Below are positions 61,346 to 64,000 of a stretch of DNA of 64,000 nt, piece after piece; position 1 is the stretch's first letter; every line of letters begins with the position of its first letter. The notes under the pieces are model-generated. The model did not search any database, was not told where the DNA came from, and saw nothing but the letters and a program-made list of their open reading frames with translations. This DNA is from Bradyrhizobium sp. 139. GTDB lineage: Bacteria > Pseudomonadota > Alphaproteobacteria > Rhizobiales > Xanthobacteraceae. Made by a program: the position numbers and the translations under genes. Where the stretch lies: positions 1 to 64,000 of the forward strand of contig NZ_JADPKS010000154.1 of the NCBI RefSeq assembly GCF_023074175.1, written 5' to 3'.

Positions 61346-61490
61346 GGTCACACGCTCTCTTGTTTGCTTTTTTGCTTGTTGCTGTTCGTTTCCTGCCCTG
61401 TCCCGCCGGCTTGCGAATTGCCTGAGCGGGACGAGCAGTGGTAACCAAGAGCAACGGTGAAGGAAACACGAAAAAGAAAAGGCGCCGGCG

Positions 61491-62261
61491 ATGGTCTGGG
61501 ATCCGCAGCAATACTTAAAATTCTCCGGCCACCGGCTTCGGCCCGCCATCGACCTCTTGATGCGGATTCCGGAATTCGCCCCGCGCGAGGTCGCCGATCT
61601 CGGCGCAGGCGCCGGCAATGTTACAAAACTGATCAAGGAGCGGTGGCCGAACGCGACCGTGACCGGTGTCGAGGGCTCGGCCGAGATGGTTGCCGCCGGC
61701 CGCAAGGCGGCGCCGGATGTGGAATGGTCGCATGAGGATCTCGGCCATTGGCGCCCGGCCAAGCAATATGATCTGGTCTATTCCAATGCCGCACTGCACT
61801 GGCTGCCCAATCATGCGGCACTGTTTCCGTCCGTGATGGAGAAGGTGGCGCCCGGCGGCATGCTGGCGGTGCAGATGCCGCGCAACTTTCTCGCGCCGTC
61901 GCATGTCCTGATTGGCGAGACGGCGCTGAACGGTCCGTGGCGGTCCAAGGTCGAGCATCTCGTCACGCCGCCGCCGGTTGAAGGGCCGGCCTACTATCAC
62001 AATCTTCTTGCTCCAATGTCGGCCAATGTCGACATCTGGGAAACCGAATATCTGCAAGTGCTCGAAGGCGAGAACCCCGTCAAGGAATGGACCAAGGGGA
62101 CCTGGCTGACGCGCTATCTCGACGTGCTCGAGGGCGACGAGAAGGCCGCGTTCGAGGCCGTCTATGGTGAGCGCGTGGCAAAGGCCTATCCGAAGAATGC
62201 CACGGGACAGACCCTGTTCCCGTTCCGGCGTCTCTTCATGGTCGCCCAGCGCAAGAGCTGA
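61491..62261 (+). CDS. tam: Trans-aconitate 2-methyltransferase
   Basis: 256 residues. WDPQQYLKFSGHRLRPAIDLL and VADLGAGAGNVTKLI (SAM motif I) with SNAALHWLPNH and QMPRNFLAPSH match Tam as known from E. coli. It methylates trans-aconitate, detoxifying a by-product that inhibits aconitase. Cytoplasmic and single-copy unit. Confidence 0.95.
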   Translation: MVWDPQQYLKFSGHRLRPAIDLLMRIPEFAPREVADLGAGAGNVTKLIKERWPNATVTGVEGSAEMVAAGRKAAPDVEWSHEDLGHWRPAKQYDLVYSNAALHWLPNHAALFPSVMEKVAPGGMLAVQMPRNFLAPSHVLIGETALNGPWRSKVEHLVTPPPVEGPAYYHNLLAPMSANVDIWETEYLQVLEGENPVKEWTKGTWLTRYLDVLEGDEKAAFEAVYGERVAKAYPKNATGQTLFPFRRLFMVAQRKS

Positions 62262-62467
62262 TTGCGCTGCAATGCGACATAAGCGCTCGCATCCCCTGAC
62301 GGGCGCGGGTGCCGGGTTGCGCATTCAACAGCCGTCAAGATAGCTTGAAGGTAGCTTGGCTGCGGCAAATTGGGCTTAGGTCTAGTTGTTCAGGTGGCGG
62401 ATTGCTGCCACTACTCAAACCGGAAAACAAAAAGACCCGGTTTTAGAGGTTGTTGGGAGGTTACTTC

Positions 62468-63469
62468 ATGCGCAAGCTGCTTCTTGCGGTCGCCGCCGTG
62501 GCCATTCTTGTGGCCCCTGCCGTCGCCCAGGCCCAGAGCCCTGTTATCATCAAATTCAGCCACGTCGTCGCCAACGACACTCCGAAGGGCAAGGGCGCCT
62601 TGAAGTTCAAGGAGCTCGCCGAGAAGTACACCGACGGCAAGGTCAAGATCGAAATCTATCCGAACTCCACCCTCTACAAGGACAAGGAGGAGATCGAGGC
62701 GCTTCAGCTCGGTTCGGTGCAGATGCTCGCGCCCTCGACCGCGAAATTCGCACCGCTCGGTATCAAGGAGTTCGAGGCGCTCGACCTGCCCTGGCTGTTC
62801 AAGGACGACCAGACCTATGCCAACGCGATGAAGGGCACGGTCGGCAAGTGGCTGTTCCAGAAGCTCGAGACCAAGGGCATCACCGGGCTCGCTTATTGGG
62901 ACAACGGCTTCCACATGCTCTCCGCCAACCGTCCCTTGATGAAGCCGACCGATTTCCAGGGTCTCAAATTCCGCATCTCCGGATCGAAGGTTGCCGACCA
63001 ATATCTCCGTATCCTGGGCTCGATCCCTCAGATCATGGCGTTCTCCGAAGTCTACCAGGCTTTGCAGACGGGCGTGGTCGACGGCTGCGAGAACACCGCG
63101 TCCAACTACCTGACGCAGAAGTTCTACGAGGTGCAGAAGGACATCACCGTGTCCTATCACGCGCATCTGCAATACGCCGTCATCGTCAACTCGAAATTCT
63201 GGTCGGGCCTGCCGCCTGATATCCGCACCCAACTCGAAAAGGCAATGGCGGAGGCGTCCGACTACACCAACTCGATCGCGCGCCAGGAGAACGAGGATGC
63301 GCTGGCCGAGATCAAGAAGACGGGCAAGACCACGCTGCATTATCTGACGGACGCCGATCGCAAGGCGTGGCAGGAGGCGATGCAGCCGACCTACAAATGG
63401 GCGAAGGGGCGGGTTGGGCAGGAAGTGCTCGATCTCGTCGCCAAGGAACTCGACGTCAAGATGAACTGA
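62468..63469 (+). CDS. dctP: TRAP transporter solute-binding protein DctP
   Basis: 333 residues from ATG 62468 with GGGAGG upstream. Signal peptide (LLLAVAAVAILVAPAVAQAQ). KFSHVVANDTPKGKGALKFKEL, FRISGSKVADQYLRILG and the arginine-containing ligand site are DctP features, and CENTASN is shared with dicarboxylate binders. Binds a C4-dicarboxylate-like acid in the periplasm. The dctQ gene follows after a hairpin. Confidence 0.95.
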   Translation: MRKLLLAVAAVAILVAPAVAQAQSPVIIKFSHVVANDTPKGKGALKFKELAEKYTDGKVKIEIYPNSTLYKDKEEIEALQLGSVQMLAPSTAKFAPLGIKEFEALDLPWLFKDDQTYANAMKGTVGKWLFQKLETKGITGLAYWDNGFHMLSANRPLMKPTDFQGLKFRISGSKVADQYLRILGSIPQIMAFSEVYQALQTGVVDGCENTASNYLTQKFYEVQKDITVSYHAHLQYAVIVNSKFWSGLPPDIRTQLEKAMAEASDYTNSIARQENEDALAEIKKTGKTTLHYLTDADRKAWQEAMQPTYKWAKGRVGQEVLDLVAKELDVKMN

Positions 63470-63502
63470 CGGCGGCGCTGTTACGTTATAAGAACAACCA
63501 TG

Positions 63503-63534
63503 AACGGTCGGGGGTGATCGCACTCCCGGCCGTT
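63503..63534 (+). terminator. Stem-loop between dctP and dctQ
   Basis: AACGGTCGGGGGTG (63503-63516) pairs with CACTCCCGGCCGTT (63521-63534) around a 4-nt loop, with T-G and C-C mismatches. A partial terminator or 3' stabiliser would leave more dctP than dctQ mRNA, as transporters with binding proteins often need. Confidence 0.55.
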
Positions 63535-63568
63535 GCTCTTGAATGATGAGCCAAGCTGGGGGACCAAG

Positions 63569-64000
63569 TTGCTGCGTGTACTGAATCGTGTGCTCAATCA
63601 TCTCGAAGAATGGCTGATCGCGACGATGATCGCGGCTGCGACATCGCTCATCTTCGTTGCCGTGCTGCACCGTTACGGGGCGGGGCTGTCGATCGATATT
63701 GCCAAATGGGCGGAGGCGCGCAACCTGGCCTTCCTCGCCGTGCCCGCGCGAGCGACATTCGTCTGGCTTGCTGCCGTCGACCTGTCCTGGGCGCAGGAAC
63801 TCTGCATCTACATGTTCATCTGGATGGCGAAGTTCGGTGCGGCCTACGGCGTACGCACCGGCATCCATGTCGGCGTCGACGTGCTGGTCAATGTCCTGCC
63901 CGGAGGATCGCGCCGCCGCGTCATCACTTTCGGCCTGATGTGCGGCGCCCTTTTCACCGCCATCGTGGGCTATTTCGGGGCCGCGTTCGTCGGCCAGATG
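63569..64000 (+). CDS. dctQ: TRAP transporter small permease DctQ, cut by right edge
   Basis: A TTG start at 63569 with GGGGGAC upstream opens a frame that stays open to the last base (144 codons). LNRVLNHLEEWLIATMIAAATSLIFVAVLHRYG is the first membrane pair, WAQELCIYMFIWMAKFGAAYGVR with HVGVDVL is the DctQ signature, and ITFGLMCGALFTAIVG is a third segment. Partner of DctM, expected beyond the window. No in-frame ATG exists upstream without a stop. Confidence 0.88.
   Translation, partial: MLRVLNRVLNHLEEWLIATMIAAATSLIFVAVLHRYGAGLSIDIAKWAEARNLAFLAVPARATFVWLAAVDLSWAQELCIYMFIWMAKFGAAYGVRTGIHVGVDVLVNVLPGGSRRRVITFGLMCGALFTAIVGYFGAAFVGQM

Noticed and set aside
1..64000. tRNA genes, rRNA genes, CRISPR arrays, intact insertion sequences, prophage
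   Set aside because: No tRNA-like TTCGAATC context outside coding genes, no repeat-spacer array and no transposase or integrase was seen on reading both strands. A dedicated tRNA and repeat search would settle it.

Overview
The window looks like chromosome of a Bradyrhizobium-type alphaproteobacterium. The evidence is high GC throughout, many products that resemble Bradyrhizobium or Rhodopseudomonas families, and at least six kinds of intergenic palindromic repeat of the sort scattered through Bradyrhizobium genomes. I saw no rRNA or tRNA gene, CRISPR array, integrase or intact insertion sequence. It is a metabolic and envelope gene region with many small, separately transcribed units, not a phage or island.

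Layout. 0-8 kb: a gene cut by the left edge, a small stress-type protein, a stand-alone ATP-dependent DNA ligase, a membrane DUF305 protein behind a relic alcohol dehydrogenase, a secreted small protein, a four-gene redox/hydrolase operon (glyoxalase-fold, isochorismatase-fold, flavodoxin-fold, thioredoxin-reductase-like) and small unknowns. 8-13.5 kb: four minus-strand genes (M20 amidohydrolase, enolase-superfamily enzyme, M20/M25 peptidase, MFS transporter), separated by different palindromic repeats. 13.7-25 kb: an outer-membrane barrel, a coupled pair of HGG-motif and helical genes, a tricarboxylate-type binding protein, NUDIX, DUF1236, a divergent lytic transglycosylase / L,D-transpeptidase pair, a glyoxalase-fold protein, PuuD-type urate hydroxylase and a PQQ-type sugar dehydrogenase. 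25-30 kb: an SDR, then the bo3-type quinol oxidase operon cyoABCD, followed on the other strand by a probable small RNA with a strong terminator. 30-38 kb: a thermonuclease-like protein, a GMC oxidoreductase with a small partner, an HtrA-like protease and a very large indolepyruvate:ferredoxin oxidoreductase with a phased operator upstream.

38.7-44.3 kb: a near-perfect sigma-54 promoter drives a biuret/ureido-type hydrolase and a purine/uracil-type permease, which suggests nitrogen scavenging. It converges on a sugar-type ABC transporter that has no ATPase gene here. 44.3-50.3 kb is the most interesting block: seven tightly packed minus-strand genes in the order 2Fe-2S subunit, molybdopterin subunit, SoxF-like flavoprotein, SoxX, SoxY, SoxZ, SoxA. 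There is no SoxB or SoxCD, and SoxY has an altered C-terminal arm. 50.5-56 kb: an orphan B12-binding radical SAM protein, a DHA2-type exporter, an isocitrate/isopropylmalate dehydrogenase-family gene broken by one in-frame stop, and about 1 kb of decayed sequence holding a dispersed 125-nt element. 56.4-60.5 kb: behind a very AT-rich stretch, a plus-strand set of membrane coiled-coil protein, TAXI-type binding protein, VasI-like protein and DsrE-like protein. 60.6-64 kb: an SDR divergent from trans-aconitate methyltransferase, then a TRAP transporter (dctP, and dctQ cut by the right edge).

Main functional threads: respiratory flexibility (cyo, sox/molybdo-hydroxylase, PuuD, PQQ and GMC dehydrogenases), uptake of organic acids and nitrogen compounds (Bug, TRAP, ABC and NCS2-type systems), and cell-envelope maintenance. 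Several gene relics and substitutions show active gene loss in the accessory stretches.
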